From Noviherbaspirillum galbum (GTDB lineage Bacteria > Pseudomonadota > Gammaproteobacteria > Burkholderiales > Burkholderiaceae_D): DNA of 64,000 bases. The stretch is from contig NZ_JAAIVB010000034.1 in assembly GCF_010974945.1 (NCBI RefSeq), positions 36,700-100,699 on the forward strand, written 5' to 3'. Both the position numbers and the translations under genes were made by a program. This document shows, piece by piece, positions 1 through 9,054 of this stretch (positions are counted from its first letter, which is position 1; each line of letters starts with the position of its first letter). The notes under the pieces are model-generated. The model had not been told where the DNA came from and made no database searches. It saw only the letters and a list, made by a program, of their open reading frames with translations.

Positions 1-197
1 GAAATCTCGAGGTGGGCGACCTGCTCGCCCAGGGTGAGCGAGCCGGAAACGCCGCTGCGGCGGAAATAGAGCACGTCGCCGTCCCAGTCGGACGTCATCT
101 CGTATTCCTCAGCCATCTGGTCGGCGACCTGTTGCGCAGCATCCTTGGCCTTCTTTTGCGACAGCTTGTGCTTCTGCTTGATGCTGATGTCCGCCAT
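1..197 (-). CDS. Polyhydroxyalkanoic acid system family protein (PHA_gran_rgn), partial
   Basis: The first 65 or so residues are present; the C-terminus lies beyond the window edge. The protein starts MADISIKQKHKLS, with a Lys/Gln/Ala-rich helix followed by a beta segment around DWDGDVLYFRRSGVSG. This pattern fits the small PHA-granule-associated family of PF09650/TIGR02610 type, about 90-100 residues long and found next to PHA genes. The start lies 2 nt after the stop of the D-glycerate dehydrogenase gene on the same strand, so the two are probably co-transcribed. A phaZ depolymerase lies 6 kb away, so PHA storage is plausible for this organism. The biochemical role of the family is not well established. 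Confidence 0.8.
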   Translation of the reverse strand, partial: MADISIKQKHKLSQKKAKDAAQQVADQMAEEYEMTSDWDGDVLYFRRSGVSGSLTLGEQVAHLEI

Positions 198-199
198 GC

Positions 200-1186
200 T
201 CAACCCTTTTTCTGAACTTGTGGGTTAAGGATATTCGGCGGCGTGCCCGCCGTCAACGCGGCGATGAGGTTGTCGGCGGCGCAGTTGGCCATCGCCTTGC
301 GGGTGGGCGCCGACGCGCTGCCGAGGTGCGGCGTGAGCACGACGTTCGACAGCCCGAGGAAGCCGGGATGGAACCGCGGCTCGTTCTCGAACACGTCGAT
401 GCCCGCGCCGGCGATGCGTCCGGCATGCAGGGCATCGATCAGCGCGGCGTCATCGACGATGCCGCCGCGGGCAATGTTGACCAGCGTGGCGGTCGGCTTC
501 ATCAGCGCGAGCTCGGCGGCGCCGATGGTGTGGTGCGATTCCGCGGTGTAGGGCAAGGTCAGGATGACATGGTCCGCGCTGCGCAGGAGTTCTTCCTTGC
601 CGACAAGCCGCGCCTGGTTGGCCTTCGCTTCCAGTTCGGGCGAGAGCCGGGAGCGGTTATGGTAGATCACCTGCATGTCGAAACCCATGGAGCGGCGTGC
701 GATCGCCTGCCCGATGCGGCCCATGCCGATGATGCCCAGCGTGCTTCCATGCACGTCCACGCCCAGCAGCGTGTCGATGCGCCACTTGTCCCACTTGCCG
801 GCCCGCAGCCAGTGCTCGGATTCGGTGACCCGGCGCGCCGTGGCCAGCAGCAGCGCCCAGGCGAAGTCGGCGGTGGTTTCGTTGAGCACGTCCGGCGTGT
901 TGGTGACCATGATGCCGGCGCGCGTGGCGGCGTCGAGGTCGATGTTGTTGTGGCCCACCGCCATGTTGCAGATGGCCTTCAGGTCGGGACAGGCGGCGAT
1001 GATTTCCGCCGACATCCTTTCGGTCGGCGTGCAGTACACACCCTGCTTGTCCCGCAGCGCGGCGGCCAGTTCCTGCGGCGCCATGACCTCGTCGGAAGGA
1101 TTGCACTCGACCTCGAAATGGCCGCGCAGCCTTTCGATGACCTCGGGAAAGATGCTGCGGGTGATGAAGATGCGGGGCTTGCTCAT
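200..1186 (-). CDS. D-glycerate dehydrogenase / 2-hydroxyacid dehydrogenase (GhrB/GyaR type)
   Basis: Cytosolic NAD(P)-dependent reductase of glyoxylate/hydroxypyruvate, 328 residues, the usual length of the family. Visible are the N-terminal substrate domain (MSKPRIFITRSIF), the dinucleotide motif GMGRIGQAIARR near residue 150, the NIARGGIVDD segment holding the catalytic Arg, the ENEP Glu, and the LTPHLGSAS segment with the catalytic His near the C-terminus. The frame stays open 22 codons further upstream, but MSKPRIF is chosen because the family begins there and a longer form would run into the antiporter gene. It sits 5 nt after the antiporter stop and 2 nt before the PHA-system gene, so a three-gene operon is likely. 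Substrate within the family is inferred. Confidence 0.9.
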   Translation of the reverse strand: MSKPRIFITRSIFPEVIERLRGHFEVECNPSDEVMAPQELAAALRDKQGVYCTPTERMSAEIIAACPDLKAICNMAVGHNNIDLDAATRAGIMVTNTPDVLNETTADFAWALLLATARRVTESEHWLRAGKWDKWRIDTLLGVDVHGSTLGIIGMGRIGQAIARRSMGFDMQVIYHNRSRLSPELEAKANQARLVGKEELLRSADHVILTLPYTAESHHTIGAAELALMKPTATLVNIARGGIVDDAALIDALHAGRIAGAGIDVFENEPRFHPGFLGLSNVVLTPHLGSASAPTRKAMANCAADNLIAALTAGTPPNILNPQVQKKG

Positions 1187-1191
1187 GACGG

Positions 1192-2619
1192 TCACCGGAA
1201 GAAGATGAAGGTCATCAGTATAAACAAGGGAACGAGGACCGCGCCGGACCATGCCATGTAGCCGAAGAAGCTGGGCATGCGGATGCCGCGTTCCTCGGCG
1301 ATCGACTTGACCATCATGTTGGGCGCGTTGCCGATGTAGCTGTTGGCGCCCATGAATACCGAGCCGCAGGAAATGGCGGCCAGCGTCTCGCCCAGGCGGG
1401 TCATGAGCACCGCCGGATCGCCGCCCGCCGTATTGAAGAACACGAGGTAGGTCGGCGCGTTATCCAGGAAGGATGACAAGAAGCCCGATGCCCAGAAATA
1501 CATGGCATTGACCGGTTGGCCGGCGCTGTCCGTGACCGCGCGCACGACGGGTGCGAAGGCGCCCGCCTCGCCGGCGCGCAGCATGGCGATCACGGGAATG
1601 ATGGTGATGAAGATGCCCGCGAACAGCTTGCCGACTTCCTGGATCGGCCCCCAGGAGAATTCGTTGCCCTTCCTCGCGGCAGCCGGGGTGGCGGCCATCG
1701 AGACGCCGATCACCACCAGAAGGAGAAGGTCGCGCACCAGGTTTTGCAGCTCGACTTCCACGCCGGCGACATGGAAGGCGATGCCCGGCTTCCACACGCC
1801 GCTCATGAGCACCAGCCCGACGATTACGGCCAGCAAGGCGAAGTTGATCTTGCCGGTGAAGCTCAGCCGGGTGTCGGGCGTTGGGTCCTGCGCCAGGCGC
1901 TCATCCTCCTTGCCGTAGAAATGCTGGTCGAGCAGGAAGAAGATGACCAGCAGCGCCGCGCACAGGAACAGCGTCTCGGGGAAGATATTGCGAATGGTCC
2001 AGCCGAAGTCCACGCCCTTGAGGAAGCCAAGGAAGAGCGGCGGATCGCCCAGCGGCGTGAGGGAGCCGCCGGCGTTTGAGACGAGGAAGATGAAGAACAC
2101 GATGACGTGCACCACGTGCTTGCGGTCGTCGTTGGCGCGGATCATGGGGCGAATCATGAGCATCGAGGCGCCGGTCGTTCCCATGAAGCTGGCGAGCACC
2201 GTGCCGATGGCCAGAATGGCGGTGTTGAGCGCGGGCGTGCCGTGGAGGTTGCCTTGCACGCAGATGCCGCCCGCCACCACGAACAGCGCGGTCAGAAGGA
2301 TGATGAATGGAAGGTATTCGGCCAGAAAGGCGTGGGCGGCACCGCCCACCGCCGTGCCGGCGCCGAAGAAGGCGGCGCAGGGCAGCAGGAAGGCCAGCGC
2401 CCAGCCGAGGGCGATCTTGCCGAAGTGGTGATGCCACAACGCCGGCGTAAACAGGGGGCACAGCGCGATGCAGAGCAGCAGCCCGGCGAAGGGAATGCCC
2501 CACCAGGCCGTCAGCAGGCGGCCGTCGATTTCGGCGGCGAAACAGGAAGCGGGAAACAGGGCCAGGAGCCCGAGCAGGGCTGGCAAGGCCAGCAGGCTGG
2601 CAGTAAGGCGCGCGCGCAA
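1192..2619 (-). CDS. Na+/H+ antiporter of the NhaD/CitMHS-like superfamily
   Basis: Inner-membrane transporter of 475 residues. An N-terminal hydrophobic stretch ending near CFAAE could be a signal anchor. It is followed by roughly 11-13 hydrophobic segments. Conserved-looking loops include MGTTGASMLMIRP, SNAGGSLTPLGDPPLFLGF and SSFLDNAPTYLVFF; two such half-repeat motifs are typical of the ion transporter superfamily that includes NhaD and ArsB. Homologues are usually named sodium:proton antiporter; ion specificity cannot be read from sequence. It is the first gene of an operon with the dehydrogenase and PHA-system genes. Confidence 0.82.
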   Translation of the reverse strand: MRARLTASLLALPALLGLLALFPASCFAAEIDGRLLTAWWGIPFAGLLLCIALCPLFTPALWHHHFGKIALGWALAFLLPCAAFFGAGTAVGGAAHAFLAEYLPFIILLTALFVVAGGICVQGNLHGTPALNTAILAIGTVLASFMGTTGASMLMIRPMIRANDDRKHVVHVIVFFIFLVSNAGGSLTPLGDPPLFLGFLKGVDFGWTIRNIFPETLFLCAALLVIFFLLDQHFYGKEDERLAQDPTPDTRLSFTGKINFALLAVIVGLVLMSGVWKPGIAFHVAGVEVELQNLVRDLLLLVVIGVSMAATPAAARKGNEFSWGPIQEVGKLFAGIFITIIPVIAMLRAGEAGAFAPVVRAVTDSAGQPVNAMYFWASGFLSSFLDNAPTYLVFFNTAGGDPAVLMTRLGETLAAISCGSVFMGANSYIGNAPNMMVKSIAEERGIRMPSFFGYMAWSGAVLVPLFILMTFIFFR

Positions 2620-2717
2620 TTGCAGTCTCCGTCGTTATTGGATTTCCGGCAATTGTAGCGTGGCGGCAGCGTGAATTCGCTAAGTAGAGATACTGAAGCG
2701 GCCTGCCGGCCGCTGCT

Positions 2718-3380
2718 TCACTCGTCCCGCACCAGGATGACGTGCACCCGGTAGGGCCCGTGCGCGCCGAGCACGATGGTCTGCTCGATGTCGCCGGTGC
2801 GTGATGGTCCGGAGATGAAGTTGACCGCGCGCGGCAGGCCTCCCCTTTCGCTGCGCGCGAGGGCGAAGGCGTCTTCCATGGAAGCAACGATGCGGGATGC
2901 CGGCAGGATGGCGACATGCGTTTCCGGCAACAGGCTGGCCGAAGACCAGGTATCCGGGCCGGACAGCAGCATCAGCGTGCCGGTCTCGGCAATGGCGCAG
3001 AACGCGCCCGTGATGCCAACAAGGTCGTCGTTGCTGGGCGGGCGGCATTCCACCTCCATTCCGGCCTCCCGCCACGGCAGGCCGGACAGGGTGCGCCAGG
3101 CGATGGCCCGGCGCGCCACCGCGATGCCATCCAGGTAGGCGGCCACCTCGGCCGGCACCTGCGCCGACGCGGCGACTTCGGACACCGTGTCCGACATCCT
3201 GAGCGCCTGCTCGCGGAATCGCGCGACGACGTCCGTGCCGATGTCGGGCATCGGGCCGCGGGCGTGCTGCGCCAGGTAGTCGTCGGCGGCCTGCCGCTCG
3301 CCGGAGGCAGGCTGTTCCGGCCGGCCCTGGGCGCGGCGGATGCGGTTCAAGATCGCTTGACGTGCGGCGGAGGTATCCAT
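2718..3380 (-). CDS. lutC: LutC/YkgG-family lactate utilisation protein (orphan)
   Basis: A 220-residue protein of the LutC/LUD domain family. In LutABC systems LutC takes part in oxidising L-lactate to pyruvate with the iron-sulfur proteins LutA and LutB. Recognisable segments are the N-terminal helix with NRIRRAQGR, then DLVGITGAFCAIAETGTLMLLSG, the SASLLPETHVAILPASRIV strand and the C-terminal ISGPSRTGDIEQTIVLGAHGP. The last matches the conserved LUD-domain signature. Neither lutA nor lutB is adjacent: the antiporter lies downstream and the ferredoxin gene is divergent upstream. It therefore looks like an orphan here, unless partners are elsewhere in the genome. Confidence 0.88.
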   Translation of the reverse strand: MDTSAARQAILNRIRRAQGRPEQPASGERQAADDYLAQHARGPMPDIGTDVVARFREQALRMSDTVSEVAASAQVPAEVAAYLDGIAVARRAIAWRTLSGLPWREAGMEVECRPPSNDDLVGITGAFCAIAETGTLMLLSGPDTWSSASLLPETHVAILPASRIVASMEDAFALARSERGGLPRAVNFISGPSRTGDIEQTIVLGAHGPYRVHVILVRDE

Positions 3381-3695
3381 GGCGCTTGCTTTCCCGTTGC
3401 GCGCGCTCGGCGCGAATGCAGCGAGTCTAACCCAAGGCCAGGGCCATCCCGTCCCGCCGACTCATGATTTCATTTCAAATCCGCGAAGCAAAACATTCAT
3501 CAAGGCGTTTCGCCGCGGCGGGGACTATCATCGCCGCAGCTCCGACGCCCTTCGTCACCACTTTTTTCCTGGCTGCGGCCGTTCGGGCTTGCCCGGATGG
3601 CAACGCCGGCAGGGAAAATCGTGCCGAATCCGGGAACGCGTCCGCCGCCGGCGCGGCCGCCGCATTTGCTTATGCGTATTCTGTCTAAATCGGGT
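3381..3695. other. Intergenic region between divergent lutC and fdxA
   Basis: No credible gene. Short open frames here lack ribosome binding sites and family features. The fdxA side becomes AT-rich and holds that gene's promoter immediately to the right. No clear promoter was recognised for lutC. Confidence 0.5.
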
Positions 3696-3724
3696 TTGTT
3701 AGATGCACTTAATTGTCTTAAAAT
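3696..3724 (+). promoter_or_regulatory. Sigma70-type promoter of fdxA
   Basis: TTGTTA, then 17 bp, then TAAAAT. Transcription would start near 3731, leaving an untranslated leader of about 95 nt before the ferredoxin start codon. Strength and regulation are unknown. Confidence 0.6.
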
Positions 3725-3826
3725 ACAAGGCTTTGCAGCGGGATCATCTTTTTGTCCGGGGACCTTTCCCTGCGCGCGCCCGGCTCCAAACCCATCAAAG
3801 TCGAAAAATTTTCAAATAGGACTGTT

Positions 3827-4150
3827 ATGACCCACGTTGTGACCGAATCCTGCATCCGCTGCCGCTATACCGATTGCGTGGATGTATGCCCGGTAGACTG
3901 CTTCCGCGAAGGCCCGAACTTTCTTGCCATCGACCCCGACGAGTGCATCGACTGCGCCGTGTGCGTCGCCGAATGCCCGGTCAATGCCATCTATGCCGAA
4001 GAGGACGTGCCGGCCGACCAGCAACAGTTCATCAAGCTCAATGTCGAACTCGCCCGCAAGTGGCCATCGATCACCAAGACCAAGGCGCCGCTGCCCGACG
4101 CCGACGAGTGGAAAGACGTCAAGGACAAGCTCGCCGAACTGGCCAAGTAA
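3827..4150 (+). CDS. fdxA: 7Fe-8S ferredoxin FdxA
   Basis: A 107-residue soluble electron carrier with one [3Fe-4S] and one [4Fe-4S] cluster. The cysteine pattern is that of the Azotobacter FdI family: C9, C12, C17 and C21 in the first lobe ([19 protein letters not shown]) and [11 protein letters not shown] in the second, followed by the long C-terminal extension ending in [20 protein letters not shown]. The frame remains open 25 codons upstream, but MTHVVTESC is the family start. The ferredoxin-NADP reductase gene follows on the same strand after about 155 nt, giving a likely redox pair. A sigma70 promoter lies about 100 nt upstream. Confidence 0.95.
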   Translation: MTHVVTESCIRCRYTDCVDVCPVDCFREGPNFLAIDPDECIDCAVCVAECPVNAIYAEEDVPADQQQFIKLNVELARKWPSITKTKAPLPDADEWKDVKDKLAELAK

Positions 4151-4305
4151 GGGCAAGTTCGCCGGCCGGCCGCTTGGCCGTCCAGCCGCAACACCAAAAA
4201 AACAAGGGGACCTCGAAGCCAGACATGGCCGTCCGCCGTCGAACAAGCGCCCGGTGTCCGGGCGCTTGCGCACCAAGGAGCGTCGGCAATTTTGGAAACC
4301 TCGCA

Positions 4306-5430
4306 ATGAAACAGGAACTAGATAGTCGTATGGACATCAGCAACGGCGTAAGCGCATCCACCCAGGCCCCGGCCGTCCCCGCCAATGCCGGCGGCCCGAT
4401 CGAAACCGATGCCGTCATCGTGGGCGCCGGCCCGGTCGGCCTCTTCCAGGTCTTCGAACTCGGCCTGCTCGAGATCAAGGCGCATGTCATCGATTCGCTG
4501 CCCGTGGTCGGCGGCCAGTGCATGGAGCTGTATCCCGACAAGCCCATCTACGACATTCCCGCGGTCCCCGTCTGCACCGGCAAGGAACTGACCGACAACC
4601 TGCTCAAGCAGATCGAGCCCTTCGGCGCCACCTTCCACCTCAACCAGGAAGTCACCGTCGTCGAGAAGCGCGAAGACGGACGCTTCAACCTCGAGACCTC
4701 CGCCGGCACGCGCTTCATCACCAAAACCATCTTCATCGCCGCCGGCGTCGGTTCCTTCCAGCCGCGCACGCTGAAGGTGGATGGCATCGAGGCCTTCGAA
4801 GGCAAGCAGTTGTTCTACCGCGTCAAGGACCCGAGCCAGTTCCATGGCAAGAACCTCGTGATCTGCGGCGGCGGCGACTCGGCGCTGGACTGGGTGCTCA
4901 ACTTCGTCGGCAAGGCCGAGTCGGTCGTGCTGCTGCATCGCCGCGAGGAATTCCGCGCCGCGCCCGCGTCCGTTGCCAAGATGAAGGAACTCTGCGACCA
5001 GTACGAGATGCAATTCCTGGTCGGACAAGTGACCGGCTTCGAATCGCAGGACGAGCAGCTCACCGAAATCAAGGTGACGGGCGCGGACGGCGTGACCCGC
5101 CGCCTGCCGGTAGATACCCTGCTGGTCTTCTTCGGCCTCTCGCCGAAACTCGGCCCGATCGCCGAATGGGGATTGGACATCGAGCGCAAACAGCTGAAGG
5201 TGGACACCGAGAAATTCGAAACTAACGTGCCTGGCATCTTCGCCGTGGGTGACATCAACACCTACCCTGGCAAGAAAAAGCTCATCCTCTCCGGTTTCCA
5301 CGAGGCAGCACTGGCCGCTTTCGGCGCAGCGCCCTACATCTTCCCGGACAAGAAGATCCACATGCAATACACCACGACCTCGCCCAAACTGCACAAGGTC
5401 CTCGGCGTCGAAACCCCGGTGTTCGACTAA
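4306..5430 (+). CDS. Ferredoxin--NADP(+) reductase, thioredoxin reductase-like type
   Basis: Flavoprotein of 374 residues that should shuttle electrons between NADPH and ferredoxin. Visible are the FAD-binding motif [36 protein letters not shown], the NADPH-binding motif [15 protein letters not shown] and the C-terminal [24 protein letters not shown]. This layout is that of the YumC-type reductases, not of plant-type FNR. Residues 1-30 form a non-conserved extension. An alternative ATG at 4330 would give 366 residues; 4306 is preferred because GGAAAC stands about 8 nt before it. It follows fdxA and ends at a strong terminator. Confidence 0.9.
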   Translation: MKQELDSRMDISNGVSASTQAPAVPANAGGPIETDAVIVGAGPVGLFQVFELGLLEIKAHVIDSLPVVGGQCMELYPDKPIYDIPAVPVCTGKELTDNLLKQIEPFGATFHLNQEVTVVEKREDGRFNLETSAGTRFITKTIFIAAGVGSFQPRTLKVDGIEAFEGKQLFYRVKDPSQFHGKNLVICGGGDSALDWVLNFVGKAESVVLLHRREEFRAAPASVAKMKELCDQYEMQFLVGQVTGFESQDEQLTEIKVTGADGVTRRLPVDTLLVFFGLSPKLGPIAEWGLDIERKQLKVDTEKFETNVPGIFAVGDINTYPGKKKLILSGFHEAALAAFGAAPYIFPDKKIHMQYTTTSPKLHKVLGVETPVFD

Positions 5431-5461
5431 GGTTTCCCCGGCGACATCGCCCCCTCCTGCA

Positions 5462-5494
5462 ACGCCTTCCGCCTGAAAAGCGGAAGGCGTTTTT
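5462..5494 (+). terminator. Rho-independent terminator after the ferredoxin reductase gene
   Basis: An 11-bp perfect stem (ACGCCTTCCGC / GCGGAAGGCGT) with a 7-nt loop, followed by TTTT. It starts 31 nt after the reductase stop. Confidence 0.9.
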
Positions 5495-6178
5495 CATTGC
5501 GGCCTCTCAACATCTGTTGCCGCCGTGTCGGCTGGAATCCAACAGGGCAACGTTCTACTAAGTAAATGCCGGCGCTGATTTCATCAAATGGCTGGCACTT
5601 GGCGCCCGGGAAGCGCGTAATTTTTACACTGGCATGACGCAACGCGCAAAGTCATGCCTCAAACGGGCCTATGCTTGTTTAGACTTTTTTAATGTTTACA
5701 GCCTCACGATGGATTTTCCTTATGCTGAAGGCTTTGGAAACCGGTTGGCATGATCCATGCAAGCTTTGCCCGGTGAAACACCACAGGTAAAACCAGTTGA
5801 TCCATTGCGTCGCACAATTGCGACAGTTTGAATGTGGCGTTAGCGTTATCAGGCATGAGAAAAAGCAATCAAGCAGTTGATTTGCAGACTGAAAAGCTGG
5901 AGTGGTTAATAAAAATCAATTGTTGGCTGTGGTTCTTATGCTCAATTGGCTTGTATCGGGATCGAGACTTTGTGTTATGTTTCTCATGAACAAGCTCATT
6001 TTGAACGCCTGTTCTTTTTTGTTCCAGGACGGGACAAGAAATTGATCAGGTCGGCGGATGTGAGTGTTTCCAGAAATATTTTTATGCGGAAAGTGACGAA
6101 GTTGACACTGATGCATTGCAGCAAAGCTCCTTTCCCAGCAGAATCGAGCGACACCGGTACCACTTGAAAGAGGCCCTT
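5495..6178. other. Long non-coding region upstream of phaZ
   Basis: About 680 bp without a convincing gene and clearly more AT-rich than its surroundings. A weak promoter candidate on the + strand is TTGTAT-N16-TGTTAT at 5951-5978. At 6109-6121 the sequence TGATGCATTGCAG resembles the TG-N-TGC-N3-GCAA sites described for PhbF/PhaR-type PHA regulators; the last base differs. Both are tentative. Confidence 0.4.
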
Positions 6179-7414
6179 ATGCTCTACCAATTTCACGAAT
6201 TGAACCGTACCTTCCTGAACCCGCTCATCCAATGGGCCGAAGCTTCCGCCAAGCTGTTCACGAATCCGGTTTCGCCTCTTGCCCACACCCCCTTTGCACA
6301 GCGCATCGCCGCGGGTTACGAACTGATGTACCGGCTCGGCAAGGATTACGAAAAACCTGAATTCGGCATCAAGACCGTTCCCGTCCAGGGAAAATCGGTC
6401 GGCGTGTTTGAAGAAGTCGACGCACAGCGTCCCTTCTGCCGCCTCATCCACTTCAAGAAAGATCTGAGCGACAAGCAGTTCGCCGGCTTGAAACAGCCCG
6501 TCGTGCTGCTCGTTGCACCGCTGTCCGGCCACCATTCCACGCTGCTGCGCGATACCGTCCGCGCCCTGCTCTCCGAGAATGACGTGTACATCACCGACTG
6601 GACCGACGCCCGCATGGTGTCGGCCTCGGAAGGCGCGTTCCACCTGCATGACTACATCTACTACGTGCAGGATTTCATCCGCCGCCTCGGCCCGGACGTG
6701 CACGTGATCTCGGTCTGCCAGCCCACCGTGCCGGTGCTCGCCGCGATCTCGCTGATGGCCAGCGCCAACGATCCCAAGCTGCCCAAGACCATGACCATGA
6801 TGGGCGGCCCGATCGACCCGCGCAAGTCGCCCACCGCGGTCAATGACCTCGCCACGAAGAAGCCGTTCTCCTGGTTCGAGAACAAGGTGATCTACAGCGT
6901 GCCGCCCAACTATCCGGGCTTCGGCCGGAAGGTCTATCCCGGCTTCCTGCAGCATGCCGGATTCATCGCCATGAACCCGGGCCGCCATGCGCAGAGCCAC
7001 TGGGACTTCTACATGCACCTGCGCAAGGGCGACCAGGAATCCGCGGAAGAACATCGCCGTTTCTACGATGAATACAATGCGGTGCTCGACATGCCGGCCG
7101 AGTACTACCTCGAGACCATCAAGATCGTGTTCCAGGAATTCCGCCTTCCCATGGGGACCTGGGAAGTCGAGGGCAAGCTGGTGCGTCCGCAGGACATCAA
7201 GAACGTCGCCCTGTTCACCATCGAAGGCGAGCTCGATGACATCTCCGGCGCCGGCCAGACCCAGGCCGCGCACGACCTCTGCTCGGGCATTCCGAAGTCG
7301 AAGAAGAAGCACTTGACCGCGCCGAAATGCGGACACTACGGCATCTTCTCCGGCCGCCGCTGGCGCGAAAACATTTGCCCGCAGATCGGCGAATTCATCC
7401 GCGCGCATAGCTGA
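6179..7414 (+). CDS. phaZ: Intracellular polyhydroxyalkanoate depolymerase PhaZ
   Basis: Cytosolic, granule-associated enzyme that hydrolyses stored PHB, 411 residues. It matches the PhaZ1 type with a cysteine nucleophile: SVCQPTVPVLAA places Cys near residue 180 where hydrolases usually have Ser. The acid is likely in EGELDDISG and the base His in KCGHYGIFSGRRWRE near the C-terminus. The start MLYQFHELNRTFLNPL is the family N-terminus and is preceded by GAAAGAGG at good spacing; the frame stays open 21 codons further upstream. It is monocistronic between a long upstream non-coding region and a terminator. With the PHA-system gene at the window start it supports PHA storage. Confidence 0.95.
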   Translation: MLYQFHELNRTFLNPLIQWAEASAKLFTNPVSPLAHTPFAQRIAAGYELMYRLGKDYEKPEFGIKTVPVQGKSVGVFEEVDAQRPFCRLIHFKKDLSDKQFAGLKQPVVLLVAPLSGHHSTLLRDTVRALLSENDVYITDWTDARMVSASEGAFHLHDYIYYVQDFIRRLGPDVHVISVCQPTVPVLAAISLMASANDPKLPKTMTMMGGPIDPRKSPTAVNDLATKKPFSWFENKVIYSVPPNYPGFGRKVYPGFLQHAGFIAMNPGRHAQSHWDFYMHLRKGDQESAEEHRRFYDEYNAVLDMPAEYYLETIKIVFQEFRLPMGTWEVEGKLVRPQDIKNVALFTIEGELDDISGAGQTQAAHDLCSGIPKSKKKHLTAPKCGHYGIFSGRRWRENICPQIGEFIRAHS

Positions 7415-7450
7415 TGTACTGATGCCCTGATACGCGGCATGCACGACTGA

Positions 7451-7479
7451 AAGCCGTCCCCACCCGGGACGGCTTTTTG
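7451..7479 (+). terminator. Rho-independent terminator of phaZ
   Basis: A 10-bp stem AAGCCGTCCC / GGGACGGCTT with a 5-nt loop, followed by TTTG, 36 nt after the phaZ stop. Confidence 0.9.
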
Positions 7480-7559
7480 TTTGGCGCTTCCGGAACACCG
7501 GAATCGCAACAACCGCCCCGCTTTGCGCGATAATCCTTCTTTTTCTCCAGCCGCAGTCC

Positions 7560-8339
7560 GTGTCCTCCACTCTTCCCTCGCTGGCCGACCGCATCGACGC
7601 CCTGCTTCCGCAGACCCAGTGCACGAAATGCGGCTATCCGGCCTGCCGTCCCTACGCCGAAGCGATCGCCGACGGCAAGGCTGGCCATAACCAGTGCCCG
7701 CCGGGCGGCGAGCAAGGCATTGCCCGCATCGCCGCCATCATCGGCAAGCCCGTCATTCCCCTCAATCCAGCGAACGGCGTGGAACGGCCGCGCCCGGTGG
7801 CCGTCATCGACGAGCGCCTTTGCATCGGCTGCACGCTCTGCATACAGGCCTGCCCCGTGGATGCCATCGTGGGCGCGGCCAAGCAGATGCATACCGTCCT
7901 GCCCGGCCTCTGCACCGGCTGCGACCTCTGCGTCGCACCCTGCCCCGTCGACTGCATCGACATGGTCGAGGCCACGCCCGGCAAGACCGGATGGGATGCG
8001 TGGTCGCAGGAACAGGCCGACGCGGCGCGCGCGCGATTCCAGTTCCGGGTGTTCCGGCTGCGCCGGGAAAAGGAAGAGAACGATGCGCGCCTCGCCGCGA
8101 AGGCGGTGGCCAAGCTGAAGGCGGTGGAAGCCGAGCCCACGCTGACGCCCGAGCAGCGCGCGGAGCAGGAACGCAAGCGGGCCATCATCCAGGCTGCCAT
8201 GGAACGCGCCCGCCTGCAGAAGGAGCAGCAGGCGGCACGCGCCCAGGCCCAGCCCGGCATGCAGGATGTGTCGCGCGGCGTGCGACGCCAGATCGACGAA
8301 GTGAACGCGCGCCTCGAACACCAGCCCAAGGAAGACTGA
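7560..8339 (+). CDS. rsxB: RnfB/RsxB-type electron transport protein, stand-alone
   Basis: A 259-residue iron-sulfur protein. Residues 5-60 carry the four-cysteine domain [19 protein letters not shown]...CPPGG. Two ferredoxin motifs follow: [16 protein letters not shown] and [18 protein letters not shown]. The C-terminal 120 residues form a charged helical, probably coiled-coil, extension rich in Lys, Glu, Gln and Ala. Unlike classical RnfB there is no clear N-terminal membrane helix. No other rnf genes are adjacent; nth follows after 4 nt. The start is a GTG. In RsxABCDGE systems the complex keeps SoxR reduced; the role of this lone form is unknown, but pairing with Fe-S-containing Nth suggests a redox link. 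Confidence 0.88.
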   Translation: MSSTLPSLADRIDALLPQTQCTKCGYPACRPYAEAIADGKAGHNQCPPGGEQGIARIAAIIGKPVIPLNPANGVERPRPVAVIDERLCIGCTLCIQACPVDAIVGAAKQMHTVLPGLCTGCDLCVAPCPVDCIDMVEATPGKTGWDAWSQEQADAARARFQFRVFRLRREKEENDARLAAKAVAKLKAVEAEPTLTPEQRAEQERKRAIIQAAMERARLQKEQQAARAQAQPGMQDVSRGVRRQIDEVNARLEHQPKED

Positions 8340-8343
8340 GCCG

Positions 8344-8994
8344 ATGAACGCGGAAAAACGCCAGGAGATCTTCCGGCGCTTCCGGGAAGCCAACCCGCAT
8401 CCCACCACCGAACTCGAATACACCACGCCATTCGAGCTGCTGGTCGCGGTCATCCTGTCGGCGCAAGCCACGGACGTATCGGTCAACAAGGCGACGCGCA
8501 GGCTCTATCCGGTGGCAAACACGCCGGAGGCCATCCATGGCCTTGGCGTCGATGGGCTGATCGATTACATCCGCACCATCGGCCTGTTTCGCACCAAGGC
8601 AAAGAACGTCATCGAGACCTGCCGCATCCTGATGGAACAGCATGGCGGGGAGGTGCCGCGCCTGCGCGAGGCGCTGCAGGCCTTGCCGGGCGTGGGCCGC
8701 AAGACCGCGAACGTGGTGCTGAACACCGCGTTCGGCGAGCCGACGATCGCCGTCGACACGCATATCTTCCGCGTCTCCAACCGCACCGGCATCGCGCCCG
8801 GCAAGGACGTCGACGCTGTCGAGCAGAAGCTGCTGAAGGTGGTGCCGTCAGAATTCAGGAACGACGCGCATCACTGGCTGATCCTGCATGGCCGCTATAC
8901 CTGCATCGCGCGCAAGCCGCAATGCTGGAACTGCGTGATCGCCGACCTGTGCGAATTCAAGGAGAAGACGCCGCTGCCCGAAAAGGGCGTGTAG
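8344..8994 (+). CDS. nth: Endonuclease III
   Basis: Base-excision repair glycosylase/AP lyase acting on oxidised pyrimidines, 216 residues. The helix-hairpin-helix motif LPGVGRKTANVVLNTAFG includes the catalytic Lys, and the catalytic Asp lies in IAVDTHIFRV. The C-terminal [4Fe-4S] loop is complete: C-x6-C-x2-C-x5-C in CIARKPQCWNCVIADLC. Length and motifs are canonical. Translation starts 4 nt after rsxB, so the two are surely co-transcribed. Confidence 0.97.
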   Translation: MNAEKRQEIFRRFREANPHPTTELEYTTPFELLVAVILSAQATDVSVNKATRRLYPVANTPEAIHGLGVDGLIDYIRTIGLFRTKAKNVIETCRILMEQHGGEVPRLREALQALPGVGRKTANVVLNTAFGEPTIAVDTHIFRVSNRTGIAPGKDVDAVEQKLLKVVPSEFRNDAHHWLILHGRYTCIARKPQCWNCVIADLCEFKEKTPLPEKGV

Positions 8995-9054
8995 CAGCGC
9001 GAGGCCGCTGGTTCACCGCTACAATCACCGATTCGATCCATCTCCCGCGAGATC

